DNA of 64,000 nt from Mactromeris polynyma (Eukaryota; Mollusca; Bivalvia; Venerida; Mactridae), in the NCBI GenBank assembly GCA_032209605.1, contig JASFXZ010000001.1, positions 3,534,001 through 3,598,000 on the forward strand, given 5' to 3'. Positions 1 through 12,625 of this stretch are shown here, one piece after another. Both the position numbers and the translations under genes were made by a program. The notes below the pieces were generated by a model that had not been told where the DNA came from, made no database searches, and worked only from the letters and a program-made list of their open reading frames with translations. Every line of letters begins with the position of its first letter. Position 1 is the first letter of the stretch.

Positions 1-517
1 GTCGACGTATCAGCCGTGCAAGCAATATGTGTTTTTTATTTTCTTGTAAGACAGTTATGGGAATAAAATGAACAATTTAGCTGATTTAAACACTACAACG
101 ATACTGAATGCAGTCATTGTGCACACTACCCTCCCTTAAAACATCAATCGCGAGCTTTCACGTATAAATGATGTTATACACATTCCTATGCGGTATACAT
201 TTCTACGTTCATATTCACTTACATTCTTAATTAAGATATCTTAATCATTTTCTCTGTCCTTGATCGGGATACCTCGTAATGTTACATCTGCTGTACGCAT
301 TTTGTTGCGGTGAATAATCAATTCGTAAGTTGTAAATCAGTGAAGATATAACATCAGACAGTATCATTGACCAAATATCTACGGCTAGATGGAGCGTATA
401 AACGGTGGACTTAATTTCACTATCCCTCTCTGACTGAAAAACTGATCCATCGACTATTATACATGTTCACTTCATTATGTAAGAAAAACATTTCCTAGTT
501 TATAATACAACAAAAAC

Positions 518-740
518 TACAGTCGGACCTCATTCATTCGTACTCATGACTGCTTCAGAATCAAAGTACATTTGTATTACCGGGGCAAAGAGAATACCGA
601 ACACCGGTTATTCGAATTCACTTGATTGATTTCGAATAATACATGGTTTCCAATAGGGCATTTAAATTCGACGTGCATGATATTCGGATGATACCAAGTA
701 CTCGGATAGGAGGGTGTCGAATACACGAGGTTCCACTGTA
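518..740. mobile_element. Pogo-like MITE (F3), copy 1
   Basis: TA then CAGTCGGACCTCATTCATTC at the left; CGAATACACGAGGTTCCACTGTA at its right end is the partial inverse. The body has ATTCGAATAATACATG-like motifs shared with the other copies. Confidence 0.6.
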
Positions 741-1103
741 TATCGTAAACATGCACATAACTCTTGTTATTTTTGACGTAAATTCTATATATAAGTAATT
801 GGCAATCATGTTATTCTCAACAAGTCTTTGTGTTGTGTTATTACTGTTCATTTGTGCAGATCTTGTTTCTTTGCATTGCTCATAATTGATTCTTTGCTTT
901 TATGGATCATGGCAATCTTCTTCTTTGATCTTTTAACAAGTTTGTGAAATATTTCAAGATATTTATTTAGTGTATAACTAGCTTTTGTAACACCTATTTT
1001 TAATCAGTTGCATCGGAAACAGCTGCTTACTATAAGATAAACTGTAATAATGCATGTATTTCTGAATTACATGCACTCACGAAAGATACATCGATTCTAC
1101 ATA

Positions 1104-1266
1104 GATCTCAATATTTCGGTCAAACAAGGCTTTTTTTCAAGAGCACTGAACACTTTATATCACAATAACAATATACCGTAGATAAGTATTATTATGGTAT
1201 ATATATTGTTAATGTGTTATAACAGTGCTCTTGAAAAAGGCCTAATTTGACCGGTATATTGAGATC
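1104..1266. mobile_element. Foldback MITE
   Basis: GATCTCAATATTTCGGTCAA with TTTTTCAAGAGCACTG at the left is mirrored by CAGTGCTCTTGAAAAAGG and GACCGGTATATTGAGATC at the right. Arms are about 50 bp around an AT-rich centre. Confidence 0.7.
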
Positions 1267-1371
1267 GAGTGGAGTTTTTACACCAAATGTAACAGTGATC
1301 CCCTTTCTGGGATATTTCAACAACTAGCAACATACTCGTACATAGTTTCCTTAATTCGGATAAAAGTCATG

Positions 1372-1552
1372 TACAGTAATACATCAATAATGAGACCACC
1401 CTTGTGACCCGTGGAAACTGTTCTTAATGTTGAGGTGGTCTTAATATTGAGGTTGAATAAAAAGCAAAACAGCGAAAATGGACTTGAAAAATGTGTTCTT
1501 AATTTCGCGGTGGTCTTATTATTGAGGTAGTCTTTACGTGAGGGTTTCTGTA
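1372..1552. mobile_element. MITE, CAGTAAAACCTC family (F1), copy 1
   Basis: About 180 bp flanked by TA, with ends CAGTAATACATCA and a diverged GAGGGTTTCTG. The inner arms repeat AAGACCACC and GGTGGTCTTATTATTGAGG in opposite orientation. It is typical of non-autonomous Tc1/mariner-pogo type elements. Confidence 0.65.
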
Positions 1553-1624
1553 GTATATTTGAAATTCCTTAAATTATGTTAATATCGTGTATTCTAGTTC
1601 GACATCGGTTTTTAATAATTATTA

Positions 1625-1804
1625 TACAGTAAAACTTCACTGAAAGACCACCTCAATAATAAGACCACCTCAAAATTAAGAACACAATTTTCAAGTCATT
1701 TTCTCCGTTTTGCTCATTATTCAACCTCAATATTAAGACCATCTCTTTACGTAGACCACTTTTCTAGGGTCCCAAGGGTGGTCTTATTATTGAGTTTTAC
1801 TGTA
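1625..1804. mobile_element. MITE, F1 family, copy 2
   Basis: TA-flanked 180-bp copy with CAGTAAAACTTCA and TGAGTTTTACTG ends, lying 72 bp after copy 1 in the opposite internal orientation. Confidence 0.7.
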
Positions 1805-2390
1805 TTATCACTTCTTAACTGGACATATTTGACTGATTTAAATCGGCTGTTCCACCTTTCCTGTTTCAGTACATTTTGTATATATCACTCAGTACCGTAT
1901 GTCAGTACAGTAAACATCTCAGTATTCACAAACAAACAACGTATTGAAGCTACATCGTGTTTGATCACAGATTTATGTTGCAAGATCACCAAAATGTTGA
2001 TTCCTTACTTACTGTATCTACATATTTTCAGATCAGATAACTTGTCTGCAGATCAACAACGTGTGGTTGGTCCATTGGATCTATCCGGTATAAATCACAA
2101 ATACCCAGCCCTTGTTTGTCTGATTTATACACCGATCATACTTTGATACAAGTAAATTAATGAGAGCTTAATTACGAAACTTGCATAAACAACACATGCA
2201 TACAATTCTTCTATGATGAGAAAACACTGAGGTTTATATCCTAGCAGAATTATACGTGGGTTAGCCGATGTTGAGCATATAAGTAGATTTCATTACATTA
2301 TTAGATTATGAATTTGAATATTGATATCTTGGTTACGTTTTTTTTCGCGTACCTCAATAGATTCTTTCGTATCTTACGCAATGTGAGTAC

Positions 2391-2817
2391 AGGGTGGGTG
2401 AACACGTGGTTATTTGATTACTACACGGCACGAAAAGCTGACGACGGATCACAAAACAGTACGTATTTTGGCAGTTTTTGTTTGTTAGAAATATTTTTTG
2501 ATGGCCTAAAACCTGGTCATCCAAAATCCGGTTGCATCGATGCCCATATCGACACATAGATCTCCGGAATGCGCGCCACAAAAAAATCGGAGAACATATC
2601 TCCTCGCTTAAATGTTTGTGGCACGCATTGCGGCAAATCTACAGAGATCTATGTGTCGATATGGGCATCGATGCAACCGGATTTTGGATGACCAGGTTTT
2701 AGGCTATTAAAAACTATTTCTAACAAACAAAAACTGCCAAAATACGTACAACTTTGTGATCCACCGCCAGCTTTTCGTGCCGCGTAGTAAACAAAAAGTC
2801 ACGTGTTCACCCACCCT
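2391..2817. repeat. Large foldback element, arms of about 195 bp
   Basis: The left arm 2391-2582 and right arm 2619-2817 are inverted copies from AGGGTGGGTGAACACGTG inward, including GATGCCCATATCGACACATA. Only about 36 bp separates the arms. Small indels distinguish them. It is either an inversion-duplicated mobile element or a foldback transposon. Confidence 0.75.
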
Positions 2818-3447
2818 GCGAGTAGCTTGCGTGCAATTTAGAAAATGTCCACTGATTCAAGCATGAACCCCCGCACAAAAAAAGTAATTGTAATATTTTC
2901 TTCTGAATTAACTTTGCGTCTGAAAATTAGGAAGTAATCGTGAATGACTTAGACGTTTTGATGCCTTGTCTAATACTAGTTATAGTTATGACATTATTAT
3001 ACATAGTTGAGTACATGTAATATACATACTGTATTTTTGCTAAATGTACAACGCCATTGAATATGCTTCTGTGTAAAAATAGGCGTTTCATCAAATTAAA
3101 TGTTTCATGTTTCATGTTTCATTAGACAGAACATATATTTCAATCTTACAATGACATCTTACTTTTAGCAGTCTTCGTAGACATAGGAATTAAAATCTCT
3201 TGTAGTGATATGAACTTTATTCTATTTGATAAGTGAAACTTCCGTTTTAAGGCAGTAGATAACCTCTCTCTTGAACAATTACCTCTCAACACCAGTCAAA
3301 TGTGGGCTTCCCCAAACATTGCAATGTATTATGTTTATCAGATTACCTTACGTGGATTTTTATCGACGATGTCAAACAATGTTCTCAACTGTTGTATCAG
3401 TGATTATTCTAATACCATGCTTGGATAAAGTGTAAAACATTTTGCAT

Positions 3448-3690
3448 ATGAGCGCTGCTATGGGATTTACAACCACTTCTGTAAGTGACGTCATTTCAAG
3501 AAAACGCAACATGTGACGTCAATAGTTTGCAAGCAGGAAACAATATTTACTCCATATGGTCAATTCGTTTTCGTATTGCCATAGGGGGATATATATTGCT
3601 CACTGTCAGTACATGGTGACGTCACATGCGACGTTTTCTGGAAATGACGTCACTTTAAGAAGTGGTTGGAGAACGTAAAGCGGCGCTCAT
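3448..3690. mobile_element. Palindromic MITE with TGACGTCA octamers (F2), copy 1
   Basis: 243 bp that is nearly one long inverted repeat: ATGAGCGCTGCTATGGG at the left pairs with the right end CGTAAAGCGGCGCTCAT, and the arms continue inward almost to the centre. Four exact TGACGTCA octamers (CRE/ATF-type sites) occur, two per arm. It would fold into a long hairpin. Confidence 0.75.
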
Positions 3691-4152
3691 TGATTAAGGA
3701 ATCAAATTTTTCACAAAATAGTAAAGCAACATTAGATCATTCAGGCCTTGTTCTATGTTTGTACAAAGTGTATTTGAAACGGCCGTGAATTGCTTGGTTT
3801 CTAACGTGGAGATAAAACAGTTACAAGTAATAACACTACACAAGCGTGCTACCAGCAGGAAAAGCCGGAATTATATATTTCACATCGTTTGAAAGATATA
3901 CCAGAAGTCCAGCTTTTATCACTGCTAGTATCTCTTTAAACTCACTTCACTTGTGACTGTTTTACGGTGCCATAAAATGATTTTGTCTACAAAGAATCGG
4001 TTTGAATTTCAATCATTATTGAAGCTGTTGAAGAGATGATATTGACTTGCATTATCAAATGATACTACGCTTCTTTAGTAACTTCAGTAACTGTTGTAAT
4101 CGGAATTATTTGATTATACAATTAAGTCGATCCATCAATGGATCCTAACATA

Positions 4153-4519
4153 CCTTGCGTTCAGTTACGGCGATCGGAAGCCCGCTCACTGTTCAGGACC
4201 GAGCAAGTGTTTTGACCACCTCGTTTTTATTCTGGTTCCCTGCCTCAAAGACAATAAAGGCAGGGAACCAGCTTGTGTTCATTTTGCAATTTGGTTCCCC
4301 GTCTGCAGTCATTGTGATACGGCTGGTCAGGGATACAAAACAAAACGTGAGCGACTGTAAGCCGCAACTGAACGCAGTGTTCGGCTCAAATATTGGCGTG
4401 CTACCTACTAGTTGCGATAGCGAATGCTAGCGAACTTTTTTCGCTAACACACCGGACAATAGCAAAACTCGCGCGCTGTTTCGTAACGTTTCCGACTGTT
4501 CGCCTTACTGAACGCAAGG
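4153..4519. mobile_element. MITE with CCTTGCGTTCAGT ends and a strong internal hairpin
   Basis: CCTTGCGTTCAGT at the left and ACTGAACGCAAGG at the right are perfect inverted repeats 367 bp apart; the element is richer in GC than its surroundings. Inside, 4232-4245 and 4258-4271 form a perfect 14-bp stem (CTGGTTCCCTGCCT). An open frame across it has no recognisable domain. Confidence 0.68.
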
Positions 4520-4803
4520 CTGGTGTAGACATATACGACTACATTTAAAGTAAGGCAAATTAATCTTTATTGAAATCGCAATCCTTGTAAAATGTTTTCT
4601 TAAAATTCATGTTCTGCTCGCCAAGAAAACACGTTGCATTGTGCAGAATATTTCTGCTTCGGAATGGTGCATCTGTTCCATATTCAATTACCACTGAACA
4701 TTGTCAGACATATATAAATACTTTAGTGTCCACAATTAAGACAGAGACAGTGTCGCAGAGTTATTGAAATCGCTGTTCATCAAGACGAACTGAATATCTT
4801 CGC

Positions 4804-5048
4804 ATATAAACTTAACACATTAAAAATGCAACTATATCACTTAGCCTTCATTATGTTCCACGTGTAAAACGCGTTTTATTGTGACAAATGAGTAAATAAT
4901 TCGTCAAACAACTATGACCCTAGTATTCATATTTAATAATTAAGTTTAGAAAGTTATGTTTGATAATTAAAATATAATTATTTCTTTATAACGTCACCGT
5001 GCTGACGCGGACAATTTTTAGTTGCGTTATTCATGGCGTTGAGTATAT
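4804..5048. mobile_element. MITE with AAAACGCAACTA ends (F4), copy 1
   Basis: Left ATTAAAAATGCAACTATATC and right TTTTTAGTTGCGTTATTC are inverted repeats; outside lies GAGTATATA. About 245 bp. Confidence 0.62.
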
Positions 5049-6023
5049 ATAATTTTAAATTTACCCCCACAAAATAGTATGGGTTATTGCATAAGTATTG
5101 TTCGAGCAATCACAAAAATATAAAACCAGAATGCTTTTAAGAGATCCAGTATATAATATAACACATAATTCATGCGTTTAAATACTTCAGATTTTATTTT
5201 TTAGAGATAGCCGAACATTCCTCCCACAAATATAAAACAACAGTTCCCATCGCTCGCCGTTTTTTGATTTTGAGATTTCGCCAACAGACATTTTATAATA
5301 GTTTTAACAGTAGCCAATGCGTTTAGTTAATCAATTTAAACGATTTTAACAAGTCATGCGTATTGAATAAGCTGTGGACATATTGTTGTCAATATGCTTT
5401 CATAAGATCTACAATGTTTGACCTTAGCGACAAGGTTACCTCATTAAGCATATCAGGTTGGTAATTAGTTTATCTTTGGTCATCCTCCAAATTTATCATA
5501 AAAGACGTGTCGGAGATCAAAGTCATTAAGGTGTCTATACGTATGTCCAACGTGACATTTCTCATTGGAGACCAGTTATAGTTGATATCACCAGCGTCTG
5601 TGATGTGATTTAAACTTTTGTCTCAAGGCGTGACTTAAATACCGATCAAATCATGCAAGATTATCAAAAGCCATTTCTACCTTGGTACGAATCTAGATGT
5701 AGTTTTTTGATATTACCTGTATCTTTTGATCAGAACGAATTCTGATATGGTATACACAAATCAAACTAATTAGCGATTGAAGCCTTTTAGTGGACAAAGG
5801 TATCTAGAAGTCATAGTCAGCAAAAAAGGACATGGGTCTAAGTTATCTGCAAAACCAATCAGTTAGAAATCTCACCTTTGTAATGATTCTCTTTGGTGAT
5901 TGAAACATTCTGGTATGAAAAAAGAACCAATTGCAATATTCCATTGGATAAATACAGTGACACCTCTCAAGAGCGTCCCTGCCTTGATCAACCACCTCTA
6001 TGCAACACCAATAACTTTCTTGT
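5049..6023. other. No gene seen
   Basis: AT-rich intergenic sequence; only short frames, no repeat recognised. Confidence 0.5.
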
Positions 6024-6363
6024 AGTAAAAGAGAGAGAATAAGTTGAAACAGGGAACGCCACATACATAAGAAAGTGCCTCTCCACACAGACCTCCGGGA
6101 AAACGACAGACCACAACACATAAGGCACTTGACGAGGCTCACGGGTACATACGTAAGGGAACAGGGGCGCAAGGAATGGCCTGTCCGACCATAAGGGATA
6201 ACTAGAAGAATCAAGGAAGACAAACAATGGGTGAATTAATGGATGGAAAAGATCACAAAACAAGTCAAGACTGCTGGCAACAGTAAGCCGAAACTGGGCA
6301 GAAAATAACATGAACACTATTTATAAAGTGAAATAATTGCGCAGGGGAAAAGGAAGTTTAACA
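6024..6363 (-). mobile_element. Dispersed repeat family R1, copy 1
   Basis: Read on the minus strand it matches the copies at 15604 and 36890: a left part with TTCATGTTATTTTCTGCCC, a middle with TTCCCGGAGGTCTGTGTGG, and an end with AACTTATTCTCTCTCTTTT. Long chance frames occur in it, but no domain. The class is unknown; it lacks terminal inverted repeats and looks SINE-like or like a non-autonomous retroelement. Confidence 0.65.
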
Positions 6364-7202
6364 TAAATTAAAACACAGCGAATAACAGCCTAGAAAATGT
6401 CAGTAAAAATACCTGGGGTTTCAATCTTGAAATAGCCCGAAATACGTGTTTGAAACAATCTCACAAAGGGCGTAGCTCTGGAGGGGTTGTACTGTATGTC
6501 AGCGTTTTGGGAACTTCGGTGATAGAACCATCTGTCTGCTTAGATAGCAATCAGAGGTTTATATACAAAGAATGCATTGTCTACATTTATTTGTTTCCAA
6601 AAACCAAGCTCGATCAATCTGTAGATTCAATGATTATACGATTATTAGAATTAAGAACTCAAAAGTAAATGTTGAAGGCGAAGGACTGAAATCCACCGAA
6701 CAAATGCTACATGACATTAGTCAAATGTCTTTCTATCGTTTAGTACCAATACAAGTATCAACTACATTTTACTATTATGATAATAAAATAGATAAATAAT
6801 GTAATACTTACAACTCGACAAGCATGTTTTCAGTTTACTGCGTTTACCTGCTTATGAGCTCGTATTGCACGTGTGTTAGCGGAACACATACATGGAACAA
6901 TATAGTCATTTTGGAAGTTTAATAATACATTGTACAATATTTGTACTTTATAATTCGCGCGGGAAAAATGATAAATAAAACGTTGCTTGTTAATTTAACT
7001 AATCTTATATATCCCGTACTGCGGTAAATCGCCTTGTCTTTACGCCCTTACGTCACTCGCGTGTTGGTTCCATGGTTGTCTTGCTATCAGCATCTCACGT
7101 GATGGGCTGCATTTGAACGTCAAACATTAAACATGCATTACCATAATATTATATGCCAGTAAAGCTGAATTTATTGTCTATAGAATTTTCTCTCTGTATA
7201 AA

Positions 7203-7772
7203 ATTACCTCTCATTTATATGTTGTATTAAAGTTTGCGAGTCTACGGTCTGGGTCATACATTACCTCTCATTTATATGTTGTATTAAAGTTTGCGAGTCT
7301 ACGGTCTGGGTCATACATTACCTCTCATTTATATGTTGTATTAAAGTTTGCGAGTCTACGGTCTGGGTCATACATTACCTCTCATTTATATGTTGTATTA
7401 AAGTTTGCGAGTCTACGGTCTGGGTCATACATTACCTCTCATTTATATGTTGTATTAAAGTTTGCGAGTCTACGGTCTGGGTCATACATTACCTCTCATT
7501 TATATGTTGTATTAAAGTTTGCGAGTCTACGGTCTGGGTCATACATTACCTCTCATTTATATGTTGTATTAAAGTTTGCGAGTCTACGGTCTGGGTCATA
7601 CATTACCTCTCATTTATATGTTGTATTAAAGTTTGCGAGTCTACGGTCTGGGTTATACATTACCTCTCATTTATATGTTGTATTAAAGTTTGCGAGTCTA
7701 CGGTCTGGGTCATACATTACCTCTCATTTATATGTTGAATTAAAGTTTGCGAGTCTACGGTCTGGGTTATAC
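7203..7772. repeat. Minisatellite, 57 bp x 10
   Basis: Units start at 7204 and every 57 bp to 7717. They are almost identical; the visible changes are C to T in GGGTCATAC (units 8 and 10) and one T to A in the last unit. Near-identity implies recent expansion or homogenisation. Confidence 0.95.
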
Positions 7773-8139
7773 AGTAAACGAACGTGAAAAGATTGGAAGC
7801 GGAATTTGATCGGACTCGCTTCGTAAAATAACTTTTCTGTACTCACTTAAAAACTCAGGAAAAACTTAGGAAATCATAAACTGCATTAATGGAAAACAGT
7901 TTAGTATTTAATTCGTTCTCATGTTTTCTTTATTATATTACAGGGTTTTGCCGTAGAGAAAATGAAAATGTTAATACATAGTAAAGTACGCAATTATGAT
8001 TATACTACCGTAAAATATTGTAGAACTGATGTAGTTATGAGAACGCTAAGAGATTTACATGTTTAGGACGAATTAAGACATGTAACCTTTTAAAGTCTAT
8101 ATAATGCCGAAGAGATAAGAGGTGGAATTTGAAATAACC

Positions 8140-8720
8140 CCCACCATACCCTCCATCTTACCACCACCTTACCCCGCCATACACCCACATTACCCGACCT
8201 TACCACAACAATACCCCACCATACCCCCGAAATACCACCACCTTACGCCCACCATACCCCCCATCTTACCACCACCTTACCCCGCCATACACCCACATTA
8301 CCCGACCTTACCACAACAATACCCCACCATACCCCCGAAATACCACCACCTTACGCCCACCATACCCCCCATCTTACCACCACCTTACCCCGCCATACAC
8401 CCACATTACCCGACCTTACCACAACAATACCCCACCATACCCCCGAAATACCACCACCTTACGCCCACCATACCCCCCATCTTACCACCACCTTACCCCG
8501 CCATACACCCACATTACCCGACCTTACCACAACAATACCCCACCATACCCCCGAAATACCACCACCTTACGCCCACCATACCCCCCATCTTACCACCACC
8601 TTACCCCGCCATACACCCACATTACCCGACCTTACCACAACAATACCCCACCATACCCCCGAAATACCATCACCGTACGCCCACCATACCCCCACCATAC
8701 CCCAAAGCCACCATAGCATC
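8140..8720. repeat. Minisatellite, 108 bp x 5, C-rich on plus strand
   Basis: Units start at 8140, 8248, 8356, 8464 and 8572, then a partial unit follows. The plus strand is made of CCACCATACC-like blocks without TAA, TAG or TGA, so all three forward frames stay open. The frame from 8122 to 8778 encodes 218 residues rich in Pro, Tyr, His and Gln (36-residue repeat with PPPYPAIHPHYP), without a signal peptide. It is listed as a repeat because openness follows from composition. The minus strand has many G runs. Confidence 0.92.
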
Positions 8721-8779
8721 ACATAACCGCCTCCATACCCCACCTAACCACCATCAGAAAGCTCCCGGCGACAATTAAC

Positions 8780-9617
8780 GACTTGTTATTATAATACTCT
8801 CATTGTACAACGCGTGGTGTACCACTGCTTCACTTAGAATATCAGCGATCAGTAACTGATTTCACATCCGTCATTCAGATTTATTGTTTTGTATGCGAAT
8901 GGTATTATCAAATAAGTGCATGACTCTGACTTCATTGTTTCAGTACTGAAAGTTTAAGATGTGTTACCGGATAGTTGCAGCATGTTGCACACACTTGTGG
9001 TTTATCCAAATTCCTTATCTTAAATATTACACTATCCCCAGTCATTCATATACACTTATAAGAAATAACTGCAGCTCTTCCGTTCATTTTTGTGGCCTGT
9101 CGTTGAAATATTTTGCATAAGTTCCTTCTGAGAGTTTTACCTCAGAAAGATGCACTTAGAATACCTGCTATATAGACGTATGTTCTTATTCATTATGTTC
9201 TCGAATACAATATAAGTTTGTTCTTCATACATTTATTGTCATTAATATGATAAACTGAAAATTATATCCACTCAATAACCTTGCATAACTTTGAGTATAT
9301 ATCAGGCATACTAGCCTCCAGTCATCGTAGTTCCACTGTTAAACCGAAGTAGATCATTGATATCATTAGGTAAAAATGTTTTTAATATTATATTGCACTT
9401 GATGACATAAAAAGCAGGTGCTTTTTGAGCATTCGAGGAGTTTATATCTTGAATGATTCTTTGTCAGCTTGTTGAGTTCAAAAAAGGTAGCCCAATGTAT
9501 CCACTTGAAAATAATATTGTCTTAAGTACGATACATAATACGTAGTTACTCTTGAAAATTAATGTGACGCCTACCTGTTCAACCCGGGGTCATTACAGGG
9601 ATCTTACATCCAACCGG
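8780..9617. other. No gene seen
   Basis: AT-rich sequence after the 108-bp array; nothing recognisable. Confidence 0.5.
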
Positions 9618-9780
9618 GTCACTCAGAAAATCAATCATGTTTCAACAAGTCACTCAGAAAATCGATCAAGTTTAGAAAAGTCACTCAGGAAATCGGTCTA
9701 TTTTTAAACAAGCCACATAGAAAACCGATCTAGTTTAAAAAAAGACACTCAGAAAATTGATCTAGTTTTAAAAAATCGAT
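9618..9780. repeat. Degenerate tandem repeat, 31-32 bp x 5
   Basis: Units led by GTCACTCAGAAAATCGATC start at 9618, 9649, 9680, 9712 and 9744 with visible divergence. Confidence 0.8.
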
Positions 9781-9878
9781 TTTAATATTTTTTAATTCTT
9801 AATCAATGTACATGTATGTAATATCAGAAACATTTGTACTTGTTTCTGACCACAGTTTTCTGTTAATATACATACACA

Positions 9879-10060
9879 CACAGTTGGCCCTCGTTTATAT
9901 GACAACCTTCTATCCGAATACTTGATATCATCCGAAATAAATATCAGATTCCGATGTATATTCTTTGATACGTAGAAGTAAGATGGGCTACTTGAAACCA
10001 TGTATGATTCGAAATAAAATTTCAGACCCAATGATTTCGAATGAACGAGGTGTGACTGTA
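9879..10060. mobile_element. F3 pogo-like MITE, copy 2
   Basis: Ends CACAGTTGGCCCTCGTTTAT and GAATGAACGAGGTGTGACTG; about 182 bp. Confidence 0.6.
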
Positions 10061-11283
10061 TAAATCATGTACAACAATTTCGCTTTTCTGATACTGAGAG
10101 CGAAAGCGCTCAAAATGGCTTCAGTCAACACTTTAGAATATAGAGAAAGAACAGTTGACATTTTTGGCTGTTACTTTTTTATTATTTAAATGATCTTAAA
10201 TATACAGCTGGAATAACAAACTGTCATTTTGTTACCTTTCGAATTATTGGATTTTTTTGCATTCGTATTTAACGACTCACATTCACATGAAATATAGCGT
10301 AATTCGGCCGAAAAAATGAGAACTCGTCTCATTTAACTTGTAATCTGCAGAATGTGCTTGAAAACACTGAAAATTTACAGCCGAAATTTAAAAGAAAATT
10401 TAATTTTTAATCATTATAAAGGTTTTTTTCAATAAAATTTTAATAAATGCTAGATTTTGTATAAATAAAATACTTTTAATTATAACTTATCTCTGAAATC
10501 TTTATGTACACGTGTTGTTCTGTATATGTGTATTTTCTTATCTTAAAATTGGTACAAGAAAACAATAAATAAAAGTATTTAAGCGTTAAGAAGTATTCGA
10601 TGATCTATTGGGAGCCCCTGAAATTTGTTTTATGTAAGATATTCATTTAACACAACTGTCATTCAACCTACTTGTTTTAAATTTGAACAAAAACAAATTC
10701 TTTTATCACACAAGGTGGGAATGTTGCATGTAAGTGTACACCGTCTGATACAGGTGTGTGTGACAGTGACTTGGCCTCTTTATCTGTAAACAGGCAGAAA
10801 CTAAAGTATTACTTTGCAATTAAGGGCCCGCTAGGGTTACATTTTATTGCCTGTGACATAAAAGGATTTGTTAACCAAGAGATAAAAGGTTAATAACTCA
10901 CGGTCTGCATAGTTTACTATTGTCATGTTACGACCGTCACAACTATATATGATTAACTTTGAGCAAGGAACCGGGCCAGAGATCAGTAGATCAACCATGT
11001 GCAATTTTTTAACTTGTCAATCATTATTTGTCGACGAGAAATCACGCATATAAATTTGTTACCTTTCAGTGTTCTCAAATACAATAGTGAATTCATTCAA
11101 TGGTTATATTTGACGGATGATGTAAGATATAGTACTTTATCTGTCAGTAATACTGGACTGTGTAACGAATAAAACATTCGTATGGATTATTTCATTATGT
11201 TGCAAAAATTGAGCTGGTTGATTATGATCGAAAAGCTTTGATATTGAGACCACACTTAAGACCAATATATTGTATGCTGTAAG
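10061..11283. other. No gene seen
   Basis: AT-rich, low complexity in places; only frames of fewer than about 65 codons. Confidence 0.5.
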
Positions 11284-11713
11284 TATATATCTCGAACACC
11301 GTACATTTATTAGCCGTGTCTCGAACATCGACCGGCTAATGTCCGTATCTCGAATATCGTCCGGCTAGTGTCCGTATACCGAACATCGTCCGGCTAATGT
11401 CCGTATAACGAACATGGTCCGGCTATTTCCGTATCTCGAACATCGCCCGGCTAATGTCCGTATATTGAACATCGCCCGGCTAATGTCCGTATATCGAACA
11501 TCATCTATTATCCCTATCTCGAACATTGTCTTACTAATGTCCGCATCTCGAACATCGTCCGATTAGTAGCGTATCTCGAATAGCGTCCAGCTTATCTCCG
11601 TATCTCGAACACTGTCCTGCTAATGTCCGTATCTCGAACATCGCTCGGCTAATGTACGTATCTCGAACATCGTCCAGCTTATCTCCGTATCTCGAACATC
11701 GCTCGGCTAATGT
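11284..11713. repeat. Degenerate tandem repeat, about 29 bp x 14
   Basis: Units of the form CGTATCTCGAACATCGTCCG with GCTAATGTC repeat with substitutions and small deletions. It is older than the 57-, 66- and 108-bp arrays. Confidence 0.85.
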
Positions 11714-12625
11714 TAGCTTTATTCTGAATTAAAAACACAACATTTTTTATAAAATATATTCACATTTTATTTCAAGTTATATTGGATATTAAAAACGAGC
11801 ATTTATGAACACGAATGTAATATTGTATCAATAACGTCAAATTCAAGTATGCATTTTAGGGGCTGGAATTTACTTTTCGCCCATTTTTGCAGCGACGATG
11901 GCAGAACATTCCCGGGAAATGTCAAAACGCCTTAGTGAGAATGGGTCTAACCATTCTGAGAGCAGCTTCCTTGAGCGGGGGACTAGTTAAGTTCATGTTT
12001 AAACCCTCAAAACAAACGCGCATCTTTCCTTATCCATTATAAGAGCCATACTTCGAATCACTGGTTCAGAAATCCAAGTTGTTAGGGTCTTTTTGAATAT
12101 CGTGAAATATTTTGTCTTTCATTCTAACTTATTGTTGTTACAGTCTGCGGTTTAATAATGGGGATTTAATTTTGTTGAAATCCTGACCAGACTTGTAACT
12201 TTGATAATTGAAATGTTTAGCCACACATGGAAACTATATTCAACAAACAGCTTGTTTCAAGGGTATCACAATTTTCTTTCATCAATAATTGTTCAGATCG
12301 GAACTAGTCAACAACTTGTACAAAACGATTCGATATCCAAGTATTTGTCAAAAAACAACTAAGTGATGTATTTCTCTATTCTAATGAAACAGTAGTATTA
12401 TTTCATAACCCCATAAGGGAGACTTGATGTCAGAAAAGCCGTAACGATTTTAATTAAAGTTGTATTACGTTTCATGCTTACGTTTTAATTCGCAAATGAA
12501 TCCATAGAACAAATGTGCAACACCTGTTAGTCTGATTGTACACTCCCTAGTGTAACGTATCGCCTTTGTGTTCAATCCTAATATCGCATTGTGATAATGT
12601 TTAATATGTCAAAATTGTCTATAAT

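Noticed and set aside
1778..2146. 122-codon plus-strand frame
   Set aside because: It begins inside an F1 MITE; no domain.
5843..6317. Two overlapping minus-strand frames of 109 and 126 codons
   Set aside because: They fall in the dispersed R1 repeat, whose other copies do not keep these frames open.
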